DNA of 64,000 nucleotides. It comes from Hemileia vastatrix (Eukaryota > Basidiomycota > Pucciniomycetes > Pucciniales > Zaghouaniaceae). Positions 24,582 to 36,102 of the stretch are shown in pieces. Position numbers and translations under genes: made by a program. Positions within the stretch are counted from its first letter, which is position 1; each line of letters opens with the position of its first letter. Where the stretch lies: contig JASXTE010000052.1 in assembly GCA_030280995.1 (NCBI GenBank), positions 120,661-184,660 on the forward strand, given 5' to 3'. A model generated the notes under the pieces. The model saw only the letters and a program-made list of their open reading frames with translations, did no database searches and was not told the DNA's origin.

Positions 24582-27500
24582 CATGTATGATTATCATCAA
24601 TTCAATTCAATTGATACCTATAATTGATTGATGAGAAACTGCAAATTTGTATGAAAGAAAAAACAATCATCATCATCATCTTTTATTACTTTGATAGAAA
24701 GAAAAGAAAAAATTGACAACTTGTAATAAGTAAACAAAGATAATTTGTAATTTGACCAAATAATTGTCATACACAAGATGATTTAATCTTTTCACATGAG
24801 TGAAATGATTATTTGCAACTTTGACTTGTTTTTATCTTTTTTCATTCTTTCATGATGCTTCTGTAAAAATTTGTAAAGTAAAATAAAAATGCAACATTTT
24901 TACCAACAAAAAAAAGGAACCAAAATGATGTTCAAAACATCACACACAAGGTTAATCGTTTATTGATGATGTTGATTTACTTCTGTGTGTAATTTAAATA
25001 CCCATCAGCTGTCATCAATGTCCTACTTGACTGATGATTGTTCATTGATTGTCAGGTCAAACTGAGTGACTCAAGTACCTGAGTAAATCATCTTCATCAA
25101 ATTGTTCTTAGGTTAACAGGTACGTCAGTAATATAATAATAATAGTCACGCATGAGAAGTTGAGAGATTGAAATGAGAGAATAAAATGTTCAAAATGTTC
25201 ATTTTGAACTTTGAAAGGAAATTTTTTTTTGACGAGAAAAAAATATCAAAGTCACGAATATTAAAAGTGGAAATATCCAAAGTGATCGGATTCATCTACA
25301 TCATCATTATCATCATGAAAAATTTGATAGAACAACAACAACCAAAAAAACTAGATGACAAGTAAACGGTAAAAGAGTGCGAACATTTGATACACTTTAA
25401 ACATTTTACCCTGATGAAAAAGTTACTTTCGTGATTTCAACAATACAATTTAAACTGATCAATCGACTAAACTGTTTTTTCTTCTTTCTCTGATATAATT
25501 ACAACAACAACAACAACAATATAATGGATGAAACAAGGAAGAAATAACCGATAACAGTAGTTGTTATTCTTGTTGTATTATTGTAATTTACATGACACAT
25601 TGAGAAATGTGAGTCAATGATAAGACCAAACTAACATAATTGGTAAAAAAGGGGAAAGAAGAAAACTTCACAAGGATGAAATTGTTCAAATGATAATAAA
25701 TTTGATGATAATTTAAAAGAAGAAAGAAAGATATATATTTCATCGTGTGTACCCATTGTTATTATTTGAAGTGTCGAATTACGGAATTTGGTCACAAATA
25801 TAATTTTCAAACTGTAAGTACTGTCAAGTGATGATTCAACAAGAAGAACAACAACAACAGCAACAAGTTTTAAATAATAATTTACATTTGAATGATGAAC
25901 ACTTTGGCCTATTTTGATTATATCAAACTTGGATAAATATCATCAAAGAAGAAGAAGAAGATTACAACATCCGCATCACTTGAAAAAAGTCATCACACAT
26001 CATACTCATAACTCATCTAACTCATTTAACTTATGAAAAAGTCATCAACTTCAATGTCCCACGAAGAAAGGAAGAAATATTTCCATTGTTTATGTAACTT
26101 TTTCATTATTCTAGGTATACTTACGTAATACACAGGAATGAATTACAATTTTTCTATTTCTTCTCCTTGTTGTTGTTTCAATTGAAATGAGATACTTGAA
26201 GAAAAAAAAAGGAAAAAATCATCATCCGTCAAACACACACACACAGTGAACAATTGTAATTGTAATGACAATGGATAATTGGTAAATGGATGAGCTTAAG
26301 GAAAAAGAAGAAGAAGTGGAAAAAAATACGTGAAGAGAATTCACAGGATTTTAACTTTCTCACAGTTAGTTTCACTTGAATTTTTACCTTTAAAAATATT
26401 CCTTTGTCAACGTCCAGTGCAGTTGCAAATGATCAAGTCAAGTCACACAACAACAACAACAACAACAACAAGTTAAAAAGTTTTCTTCAGTTTTTTGACT
26501 GTGAAAAAGAAAGAAAAAAACTTTCACAGTAAAAGATCGATTATTTGTCATTCAATTACTACCGTGTTTAACCTTGCCAATGATTGTACTGTGTAGCAAG
26601 TAGTAAAGACAGGTCATCGATTCTATCCAACAAAGTGTCATTCAAGGAAGAAAAGTCAACTAAAGAATAAACTTCTAAACAAATGAATGAGTTTGGGAGG
26701 AGAAAAAAAACGAAGAACTTTTTAAACAATTGACAATTTAACTTAACTTAACTACACAGTGACACTTTTAAAAAGTGAAAACTTGTCTCAGCCAACTTGG
26801 TAACAATGGATAAGGATCAATTTACCTTTACCATGCGTGTAAGTTAAAGTTAATCCAAGTGAAAGAGACAAAAAAAAAGAAGAAAAGAGTCAAGTGAAAA
26901 TTATAATTATCATTGAATAAGTGAATAAAAATGATATCACAGTAAATATTCGACAATTGAACTAGAATTATAATAAGTATCATCAATGAAGGGTGACAAA
27001 GAATAATTCGACTTCTATGGAAGTCATGGAAACGATGTTCTCATTAAAATTACAACAGACAGGTAATTTCAATGTACACACAATTAACCTGGAAAAAAAG
27101 GTAAAAGGAAGTACATTTAGTACATTTCAGTTGCTCGGAAACAGATCAAACAGACACACAAGTTCTTTCACAGTGATAGTAGCAATCATTTGAGAACAAT
27201 TCAATCGAACGAGAGACAAAATTTTTCATGTATACAATTTAGTTCATTGAATATTTATAAATATACATTAAATATAACAGACTACTTGTGACCACACAGT
27301 TAGTTTTGTAATGAAATTAACTTGTACTTGATGTTGAAAATGAAAAACATCCTCATAATCATCATCATCATCATCATCGTGCAACTTGAACATCATGATA
27401 GTATGTTATTGAATAGTTTGTATGTAACATCCTGAAACCGGCTAAATGAGTAATTAAAAGTACCAAAATTAGGTCATTCATTCATCTTCTTCTTCTTGTA

Positions 27501-30500
27501 TCTGAAAGTTGATCAAAATGGTAAAAGTAGTAACATTTAAAGCGTAAATAAATTTAATTGTATCAACTTTGTTACACTTTGATCTTGAAAAGACAAAAGA
27601 AAAAGTAAAAATAATAAATAACAACAACTTTGTTGACATTCAAGTTGACATTTGATTATAATCAACTGGTAAATTCAAGTCAAACAGAACAACAACAACA
27701 ACAACAATAAAATTGTTCACTTGAAGTTTATTCACAAGTGTAACAATGAAAAATTCTGTCACAGGTTGATGAAAAGAAGAATGAAATACACACATTGAAC
27801 AAATTACTTTATCAGAGGAGAAAAGTGAACTGAATTACTTTTGATTGGATTGAAAGAAAAATTACTTTTGTTGTTTGTTCAAGTAAAATTTTCCTTGTTG
27901 TTTTCATTTGACAAAGAAAACTTTACAATGAAAAAGAAAGAGTAATTTTATTTTCAGGCGTTGTCTGTCATCATCTTCATTATCATCATCTTCATCAACA
28001 CACACACACACAGTGTAACAATTTTGTTTTCATGTGAACAATTGAAGAATGAAAAAAAATTAATTGTTCAATAGGAGAAAAAGTTAAAGAAATGAATCTT
28101 TCTAATCAAGCGAATAAGTATTTTCATTGTGTCATATTCATCATTAAAGGTTGATTGTTGAGTTGTTTAATTAACTTTAACATTGTTATCATCTTTATTG
28201 ACCGGTGAGTGAATTGAAAGAAGGAAATTATCTTTCGTAGTATTAATTGTGTTTCGCATGGTTAAGAAAGAAGAAGAAGTTAAAGTAGAAAATTTGCAAA
28301 GGATGCAAAAGTGGCTGAGTGACAAAGTTGATGAGTCAGTTGATTCACCTGGTGTTGTAGGTAATTCAGTCAGTTACCAATTATACCTTAGTGAAGTTAA
28401 CTTGACAACAACAAGGACAATTTACAGTCCAGGTGGAGGGCAGGTGTGTGACACACAAAACAGGATGAACAATGTTACCTATTACCTTTTTTTTTCTTCT
28501 TCTTCTTCCTCCTTACCTTGTCTATTGTCAATTCATCGTCATAGTCTTTTCCGTTGAAATAAATGAGTGAAAATGACTTTTCAACTTTATGATGAACAAT
28601 TTTTTCACGACAAGGCGTTTCCTTTGTCGTTGATTCATGCGAGTCTCCTCTTCTTCTTCTTTTTTTTCTCTGTCTTTCTTTCTTCATTCACATTTCAACT
28701 TCACCCAATGTCCTTTTGTCATCATATGGTGGGTGGATGAAGTAAAAAACTTCCATGTGTTATTTTTTTCTAATCTTCAACCAAGAACAAGTCAAAGACT
28801 GGACAAAGAATGTAAAAAAGAAGAAGAAGAAAAAAAAAAGTATCAATGAACTCACGGAAGGAAAGTTTTTACCTGTACAAGAAAGAAAAATTTATCTTTG
28901 CTTATATTCAACAGTAGAAAATGTTGTGTGTAAGTTGTGCAAGTTCAATAAGCAGAAAATTAAAGGAGCGGATGAACTATCAAATTTAATGACTGACCAA
29001 AGTTTAAGTAAAATAATAACAGTTTAACCCTCAATCAAGTGAAATAAAATAAAGTAAACATTTATAATGCATTATAATTATTGACCACACAATATAATAT
29101 CACAAGTGAATATCATTTTGATTCGTGAGCAATTCATTGTATTCATTTGTTCATTTGGTTAAAAGTCAACAACAATCTTCACAAACCATCAAGTAAATCA
29201 AGTGAATCAAGTGAATCAACTTTCTTCACTTACACTTGATGATGAAGAATAAAAAAATGTGAACTTTAATATTGTCAAAGTTACACTTAAACTGTTAGTT
29301 TATATCCATTCAATGATAATAATAATAATGATGATGATGATGAATTCTTTGTTACTCGATTGAATGTTTAATTTTTTGAACTTTAAAGTTAACCAACAAC
29401 AAAAAAAATTGTGTTAAATTTTGCAAAATATTTCATTTACTCTGTGAATGAAGAAGTAAAGAAAAAAATATCGTTACAATTTTATCAATGAAATGATAAT
29501 TCAATTGTCACAATCCATGACCGTGTAAAGAATGAAAAAAAAAGTTTCTTCTTGTTCATTGTATTTTTGTCAAATGAATTAATGTACAAATAGAAATGAA
29601 AGGTAACTTTTGTGATAATAATTTAATCTTTTAAACTTGAAGAAAAAATAAAAATTCTTTTTAAAAGTTCAAGTAGTAATTACAATTATGATTTCTATTT
29701 ACAGTTGTACAGTTTGAATGAGTGACGAGTGGAACAAGAGAGTTCATTGAGTAAATACAGTTAAAATGATGGTCAGTTCAAACATACACACACACAAGTA
29801 AAGTACAATATTTTTCAAAATGAAGAAAAAAAAAGTTTAAACTGTAATGTGTGATGTGTACTTTGGTAACTTTGCGTGTTGAAAAGTAATTTGATTGAAA
29901 AAACTAAAATTGTCTATCTTTTATTCTTTTCACCAATAAGTTATTCGAGTGACTTACTCACAAAGTTCACATTTGACTGGACCAATGATCAACAATAATC
30001 TGTTTTGACCATTCAATTGTAAAAATGGATCAGTAAAAGCAACATCATCAACTAACTTAGTCAACTGATCAAGTGAACTCATTTTTAATCCAATTTTGGT
30101 CAAGAGAAGAAGAAGAAGAAGATGATGATGAAAAAAGAGTTCATCAGTCAATTAAATAATTTTCATCTTGACCAGATGATTAGATACACTTATTTGCTTG
30201 TACATTTGTGTTTAGTCAATGCAATTGATAAAATCACATAATCAATGAGTACTCTTTCAATCGAATTAGTTAACAACAACAACAACAACAACAAATAATC
30301 CAATAGTTAAACCTGTTTGTTTGTCAATGTCCGGTCTGTTGGATAAAACATATCAAAAGGAAATAATTATTTGATTAGATTTCCTTGGTCACACGATGTT
30401 TAACCGATCAACCAAAGTAAAAATTATGGTCAATGATGAGTGTACATTGATGACAAAGATGATGATGATGATGATGATGATGTACGTCCGGTGATGTAAT

Positions 30501-33128
30501 GTTGATTGGTGGGCATCAACCTGGTATCCCAAATGTATGTGAAGTGAAGTTAAATTAACTCATTAGAGAAAACCTTGAAGAAGATGAGTGACAGTAGTTC
30601 CCACAATTTTAAGATGACCAGGTTAACAATGTTCATCAAGTTGACACGTTTCATTGAAAACATTTTTGTTACTTTCACCTTCACCCATGATTTTCTTACT
30701 CTGTTTCATCTTCACTACATCCATGCAAAAGGGTTCAAGTAACTGACCAATTTAACCTTGTCAGGATGATCATTAATTAGTACCTAGAGTCATTTGACCA
30801 GTCACACATACAAACATGACAAACAAAGTGCATCTTCAAGGATACCAAGAATAAAAAGGAAAGAAAGAACTTAAAGAAAGTTTTCTTTGTACTCGTGTCC
30901 CACGGTTTGTACAAGATAATTGTCCTCACCTGTTGGTAGATTTATTCTTATTCTTCTTCTTCGCACGGTAAATGTACACAATGTTAACTTACCTTCTTTT
31001 TTTTCTCTCTCTCTCTCCTCATGATGTAATTGAACAAATGAAGCACAAGTTTAAATTTCACTTGAAACAAAAAACAAATAAACAAGCATACAACACACAA
31101 ATGAACATGAATTTACTAGATCATTTAAAATAATCATCTTCATTGTATGTTGTGAATGTTCATCATGTTTGTAACCTCATTAGAACAGAGAAATGTCAAA
31201 TGTTAAATTACTTGTGATACAGGTGCAAGAATAATTTAAAATTAGTAAAATAAATTGAAATGATGAGGATAAAAAAAATAATGTTAATTGTTTAGACGAT
31301 GACGATGATGATGATTTCCCTCATCTTTGGAATAAGTTAATTCATTTACATCAACAGATGTCATCAAACAATACTGGCATTTCCCTCATAAACTCTTTGG
31401 TAAGATATAATCATTGTCAGTTAATCATTTTAACTGATTTATCAGATTATTTCATGTATATAACAAGTGTTGACAACAACTATCACTTCGAAATGTTCTT
31501 CTCAAACCTCAAGTCTTCTAAATAACATGACCATTGATCAAGTTAATCAATTACCAAATTCATATGATCAATTAACTAGGAAAATTAACCATCAATTACA
31601 TTTAACTTGTCATTGCTATTGAAAATTAAGAATGATCTTTTCTGTTGTTAATTGTAAGACAAAATGGATCATATTCTTAATTTCTACTAGTAATTGATAA
31701 TTCTTCCAAAAAATTATCATCATCTTAATCTATTCATGTCAATTCAAGTAAAGTTTACTTAACACTGTTTGTAAATTATTTGAATTTGTATTCATAACAC
31801 ACAAACACACAGTTAATAAATATCTTATTGAACCGGATAACAAATAAAGTACTGATGATCAAATGATTAAATGAAATTTGTTGTAAAGAGATGAAACAAT
31901 TGAGTTCATCACAACATATTGCATGTAAAGGAAAGGAAGAAGAAAAACTTTTTCAAAGTGTTTATTGTTGTTGTTGTTGTTGTTGTTGTGATGGGTGAAA
32001 AAGTGATGAAAAATAAAATAAAAGTCACGAATTATATCGTGATTCGAGTTATTCAATTTAACACACGCAATGACAGGTGATTTGATGATTCTTTTTCCTT
32101 TTTTTTCTTAAAGTTTACTGAAAAATAAGACCATTTTCTACCAAGTACTCTTCCTATCAGGGTAATTGTACAATTAGATCAAATGTCTATGTTTATTCCT
32201 ACACATTAACATGTTTATGATAAATTGTTGATTTTACATTGAAGTGAAGAAAGTTGTCATCTTTCATTCACCGGATGTTGACTTTGATTGAAGAAAAATT
32301 CAAACAAAATAAAAAAATATTGTCTTTAGATAAATATGTTCACAAGTATAACAAATTGACCTAAACAAGATTTATCCTGATCATGTTTGATCATGAGTGA
32401 TGGGAATGATCTAGAAAAGTTCATACTTTTAACGAAAAAACAAGACACAACAACAAGTTCATTGGTCTTTCTGGGTCAAGTGATGTAAGATGAGGATGTG
32501 AAAAAAAAGTAAATACAAAATAAAACTGTGGTTGTATCACTCAATGTGAATTTAAACGTAACTAATATAATTTTATACTTCGCATCGTCAACCACCATGA
32601 CACATGTGTGAAAGTTATAAACTTGACCGTCACATTAGTGGTCAATTTTTATATTCTCAGACACTAAAAGTGACATTTCAACTTTATACATACATTGCTA
32701 CTAAATTTGATTCATACAATATTTGAATTTAACACATGTGAACATTCAAAAGTGAATGTAGTCTTGTACAATTTCCACGATGGTGAAAAATTTTGTTATA
32801 AATTGTCTGTCAAACTGTTGATCCCACGCTGGATGATGATAATGATGATGATGATGATTTAATTTCATAATATCTAACCTTAAGTATACTATGCGTACAG
32901 TGAAACATTTCCACTTGGTGAAATCTTTCACCCAACTTGTAAATTGAGTTAATTCAATTTCAATCTATATAAATGTTGACCAATTGACTTGTATAAATTT
33001 CATTTGCAATGCTTGTACACTTTGAAAGGAAACATGTACACAACTTGTTAACTATAAATCATTTGATTATTTATTTGGACATAATTTACTTATTCTAGTG
33101 ATAATAAATTTAGGAATAATGAATAAAT
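24582..33128. other. 8.5-kb gene-free region between cadherin and the TOM5-like gene
   Basis: No gene that I can support. CAA, GAA, GAT and CA microsatellites recur, for example (CAA)n near 26449-26471 and (TTG)n at 31966-31989. One minus-strand stretch at 29958-30082 has coding-like composition ending at a GTAAGT donor and is discussed as a finding only. No transposon open frames or terminal repeats recognised. Confidence 0.5.
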
Positions 33129-33299
33129 TCATTCAGTTCCAAGAAATATCGGGGCAGCCCGGATGGCACCAACAATAAATAGAAAAGTGATTACTTTGCC
33201 AACTAAATCACGTGTAGCTCGACGATTTTCAGCATCAGGATCAGATCGAGGAAGTCCACGACTAGGTCCACCAGGTCCTTGAGGTGCAATACGGAACAT
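33129..33299 (-). CDS. 56-aa membrane protein, probable TOM5-like mitochondrial import subunit
   Basis: This short frame begins MFRIAPQGPGGPS and ends GAIRAAPIFLGTE. Human TOMM5 (51 aa) likewise begins with MFRI, has a charged middle and ends with a single helix containing an FLxxVAxxR-TP-type pattern. Here the helix is TFLFIVGAIRAAPIF, after a basic segment (ENRRATRDLVGK). TOM5 is a tail-anchored subunit of the outer-membrane translocase. The match is short, and the Gly/Pro-rich N-terminal part is unlike human, so another small mitochondrial membrane protein is possible. Support for a real gene comes from its normal composition, a TTTATT polyadenylation signal at 33070-33075, and a head-to-head neighbour 265 bp away. 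Confidence 0.6.
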   Translation of the reverse strand: MFRIAPQGPGGPSRGLPRSDPDAENRRATRDLVGKVITFLFIVGAIRAAPIFLGTE

Positions 33300-33564
33300 T
33301 TTTGATTGACAAGGTTGTTAAAATTTAAATTTAAATCGAGTATCAAAGTAAATCTTTATCTTGGTAAAAAAGATTACCAGCTGTTTCTTTTGCTTTCACC
33401 TATTAGTGTGACATCTATCGTTGTCGCTCGTCATAGAGGTCGCGGTTGAAACAAGGACTTCCCTGCTACGCACACGCTAACAAGTAGACGTTTGTTTCCA
33501 TGTTTCCATAATTATATCTCTTTTTTATGTCTAGTCAATAAGCACAACTGTTCTTACTAATCAA
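33300..33564. promoter_or_regulatory. Bidirectional promoter between the TOM5-like and dsRBD genes
   Basis: A 265-bp divergent interval containing ACCAGCTG (33376-33383) and CATCTATCG (33412-33420). Both words also occur in the ATP synthase f/DAD1 intergenic gap, which has exactly the same length. The part around 33411-33490 is clearly more G+C-rich than the surroundings (GTCGCTCGTC, GGTCGCGG), as expected of a core promoter. Inferred from geometry and shared words. Confidence 0.6.
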
Positions 33565-34119
33565 ATGTTCTCTGTACATAGAGAAAATCCAATTGGTTTT
33601 CTTCAAGAGCTATGTATCAAACATCATTTGCCTATGCCTTATTATCAAGAAATCGAAGCTATTGGACAATCTAATCTAAAAAATTTCGAGATTTCTGTAA
33701 CTGTTGGTGATAAGGCAGCTATTGGTACCGGACATTGTAAAAAAGAAGCTAAAAACCAATGCTGCTAAAGAAATGCTTGAAATGCTTGAATTAAATATGT
33801 GTTCTAAAGTGATATATCACCTTTAAAGCCTATAACATCTGTGACCTCATTGACCTCACCTGTATCAAAAAATTCAATTAGTATTCTACAAGAAGTTTGC
33901 GTTAAAATGAATTTAAGTTTACCCATTTACACTGATACCTGTGAATTTGGACCTGATCATCATAAACAATTTACTATTACTGCTACAATTGGTGAAATAG
34001 CAGCCGATGGAATTGGATCAACGAAAAAAGAAGCCAAACGAAAAGCAGCTGAAAAAATGCTCGAGTTGCTAACCGACGCCATTGAAAAAAACAATTCAGG
34101 AGAAACAGACGAGAATTAA
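33565..34119 (+). CDS. Two-dsRBD protein (Loqs/R2D2/PACT type), two compensating frameshifts
   Basis: The first double-stranded-RNA-binding domain begins NPIGFLQELCIKHHLPMPYY and should end CKKEAKTNAAKEMLEML. The second begins NSISILQEVCVKMNLSLPIY and ends STKKEAKRKAAEKMLELL. Both have the helix-1 and KKxAK...AA helix-2 signatures of RNA-contacting dsRBDs. The pair resembles the RISC-loading partners TARBP2/PRKRA/Loquacious/R2D2, which help Dicer load small RNAs. A third C-terminal domain is absent. The frame is broken by one extra A in a five-A run (33751-33755) and an extra AT in ATATAT (33812-33817). The two shifts sum to three and restore the frame, so the intended product is about 183 aa. 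Conserved residues on both sides of the breaks favour sequence error over decay, but a pseudogene is not excluded. AATAAA at 34152-34157. Confidence 0.72.
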
Positions 34120-34794
34120 TGTTCATAGAAGAAAGAAAAGAAAAGACAGAAAATAAATTAGAAAATAAACGTTTTTTTTTGTTTATGTTCAGTACAAAAA
34201 AATTGTCATGGAGACAACAATCATCAACGAAAAGAAAAGTAAATAAATCGAAATAACAAAGTTAAGTTAAAATATGCATTGATAAGTATGAATATGTGAA
34301 TGTGAATTTGAATTCAAAATGTGTGTCATCGCGATCATTGTCAACTTGAAAGGGACCAAGTAAAAGCCGTGAATAAATTTGGATTAGTAACACATTTACA
34401 CTTGAGTGATCATATTAAGTGTCTACACTTGATGTTTTTGACAGTTTTTTCGTAAGGTTGATTGCATTTTTCATTTACCAGTTGACAGGGTTGAAAGAGA
34501 GATAGAGAGAGAGAGACTTGGGTGAGTATGTGATATTAGAAGGAGAGCATACACGATACAGTCAAACGATAAGTGTAAGTCACCTGGTGAGTATACGGTT
34601 ACTAAGGTACCTGTTTGTCCAGTTTGGACACAGCCAGGACAACAGGAAGCGCAATTTTTACTTGACTACTTCAAGTCGACATCGATCCAGTAAAAGAAGT
34701 CAAAGATCTTACAGTTATTTTTCAAGTAACATCATTATCATTATCAATACTGGATTCTTCTGGATGTCACTTAAAATCATTTCAAATCAACATC
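34120..34794. other. Intergenic region and lipase 5' flank
   Basis: A+T-rich with a short GAGA tract (34497-34517). It probably holds the lipase promoter and 5' UTR. No separate gene supported; the open frame at 34518-34808 has no domain and overlaps the lipase leader. Confidence 0.5.
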
Positions 34795-36102
34795 ATGACA
34801 ACTGGTAGTACAATGAAACACTCGTCGTCCAGTCTCTTTGTTACCATATTGACTACTTTACCATCTGTATCTATTGTCATCTTTATCCTATGTATTTTTA
34901 ATAATTCCTTGGACATGACTTTAGCTAAACCAACTGAAGGTCTTTTATCAGCCGTTATAACTGGTCGAGCCGGTGATGTGATCATGAGTACATTTGATTC
35001 AATGATGACTTCAATTAACACTTGTGTCATGGGTAAAGCTGGATGGAAAGATTCATCATTAGGTGATTTTACTAAATCACCAACATATTGTGATTCTAAA
35101 TGTTTTAGAAATTTTTTTTGTTGTGCACCTGAAAAACTCGATCAAATTAATACACAATTTTTATTGACCTTATCATCAAATGAACTATTGAATAATGGAT
35201 CAACTGGACATATGTTATTAAAGAAAACAGTTAAAATATCCTATGGTGATAAAAAAGGACGTAATATTATTAATTCTAATCAAAATAATTCAATTGTAAT
35301 TATTGTACATGGATTTTTAAATCATTATTCATATGAAAATTTATGGAATGATACAGCAATTGGTTATTTAAATCGTGGTTCAACGGTCATTATGGTTGAT
35401 TGGTCACGTGGTAATCGTTTATATCATCAAGCAATGGCAAATGTACGTGTTGTTGGTGCAATGATTGGACAATTAATTGAATATCTTGGAATTGCTGATC
35501 GATCATTATGTGTTGGTTTTTCACTTGGTGCACATATTTGTGGTGAAGCTGGTACATGGTTAAAAGATAAATATGATTTAACACTTGCACGTTGTCATGG
35601 TATTGATCCTGCTGGACCTGGTTTTGATAATTGTAATGATGATATACGACTTGATTCATCTGATTGTGGAATTGTAACAGCAATACATTCAAGTCAATTT
35701 GTTGAAATGTTAGGATTTGGTACTAAATATAAAAGTGGACATTGTGACTTTTGGATGAATGAAGCATTAGATCAACCTGAATGTTCATCAAATCCATCAT
35801 TTACCGGTATAATGAGAGATTTACTTAATGGTAATATTGGTCAAATTGGTTCAACCTTAGAACATACAGTTGGTTGTGCACATTTACGATCAATGAAATA
35901 TTATATTAGTCAAGTTAATGGTTTATGTAATTTTATTGGTCGTCGTGTTAAAAAATGTGGTTCTGGTAAATCATGTTTAAACAATGTTAAAGATTTACCA
36001 AGAAAATCAACATTTATGGCATTACCACCAGATGATTTATGTAAAGATACTGATCAATTAGATTTTATCGTTGATACCATTGGTAAAGAACCTTTTTGTT
36101 AA
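34795..36102 (+). CDS. Secreted lipase of the pancreatic lipase family
   Basis: A single-exon frame of 435 residues. Residues about 15-40 are hydrophobic (signal peptide or signal anchor). The alpha/beta-hydrolase core is clear: VIIVHGFLNHYSYENLW carries the oxyanion loop, TVIMVDWSRG follows, and the nucleophile elbow GFSLGAH places Ser243. GIDPAGPGF gives Asp271, and CAHLRS after a Cys gives His363, completing the triad. Paired Cys (such as CHGIDP, DSSDCG, DQPEC, VGC, LC, KC) suggest several disulfides. The spacing and the AxxSS.F region fit arthropod pancreatic-lipase-like and phospholipase A1-like enzymes that hydrolyse acylglycerols or phospholipids outside the cell. An extra N-terminal Cys-rich block (CDSKCFRNFFCC near residue 101) precedes the core. 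Substrate cannot be read from the sequence. AATAAA at 36305-36310. Confidence 0.92.
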   Translation: MTTGSTMKHSSSSLFVTILTTLPSVSIVIFILCIFNNSLDMTLAKPTEGLLSAVITGRAGDVIMSTFDSMMTSINTCVMGKAGWKDSSLGDFTKSPTYCDSKCFRNFFCCAPEKLDQINTQFLLTLSSNELLNNGSTGHMLLKKTVKISYGDKKGRNIINSNQNNSIVIIVHGFLNHYSYENLWNDTAIGYLNRGSTVIMVDWSRGNRLYHQAMANVRVVGAMIGQLIEYLGIADRSLCVGFSLGAHICGEAGTWLKDKYDLTLARCHGIDPAGPGFDNCNDDIRLDSSDCGIVTAIHSSQFVEMLGFGTKYKSGHCDFWMNEALDQPECSSNPSFTGIMRDLLNGNIGQIGSTLEHTVGCAHLRSMKYYISQVNGLCNFIGRRVKKCGSGKSCLNNVKDLPRKSTFMALPPDDLCKDTDQLDFIVDTIGKEPFC

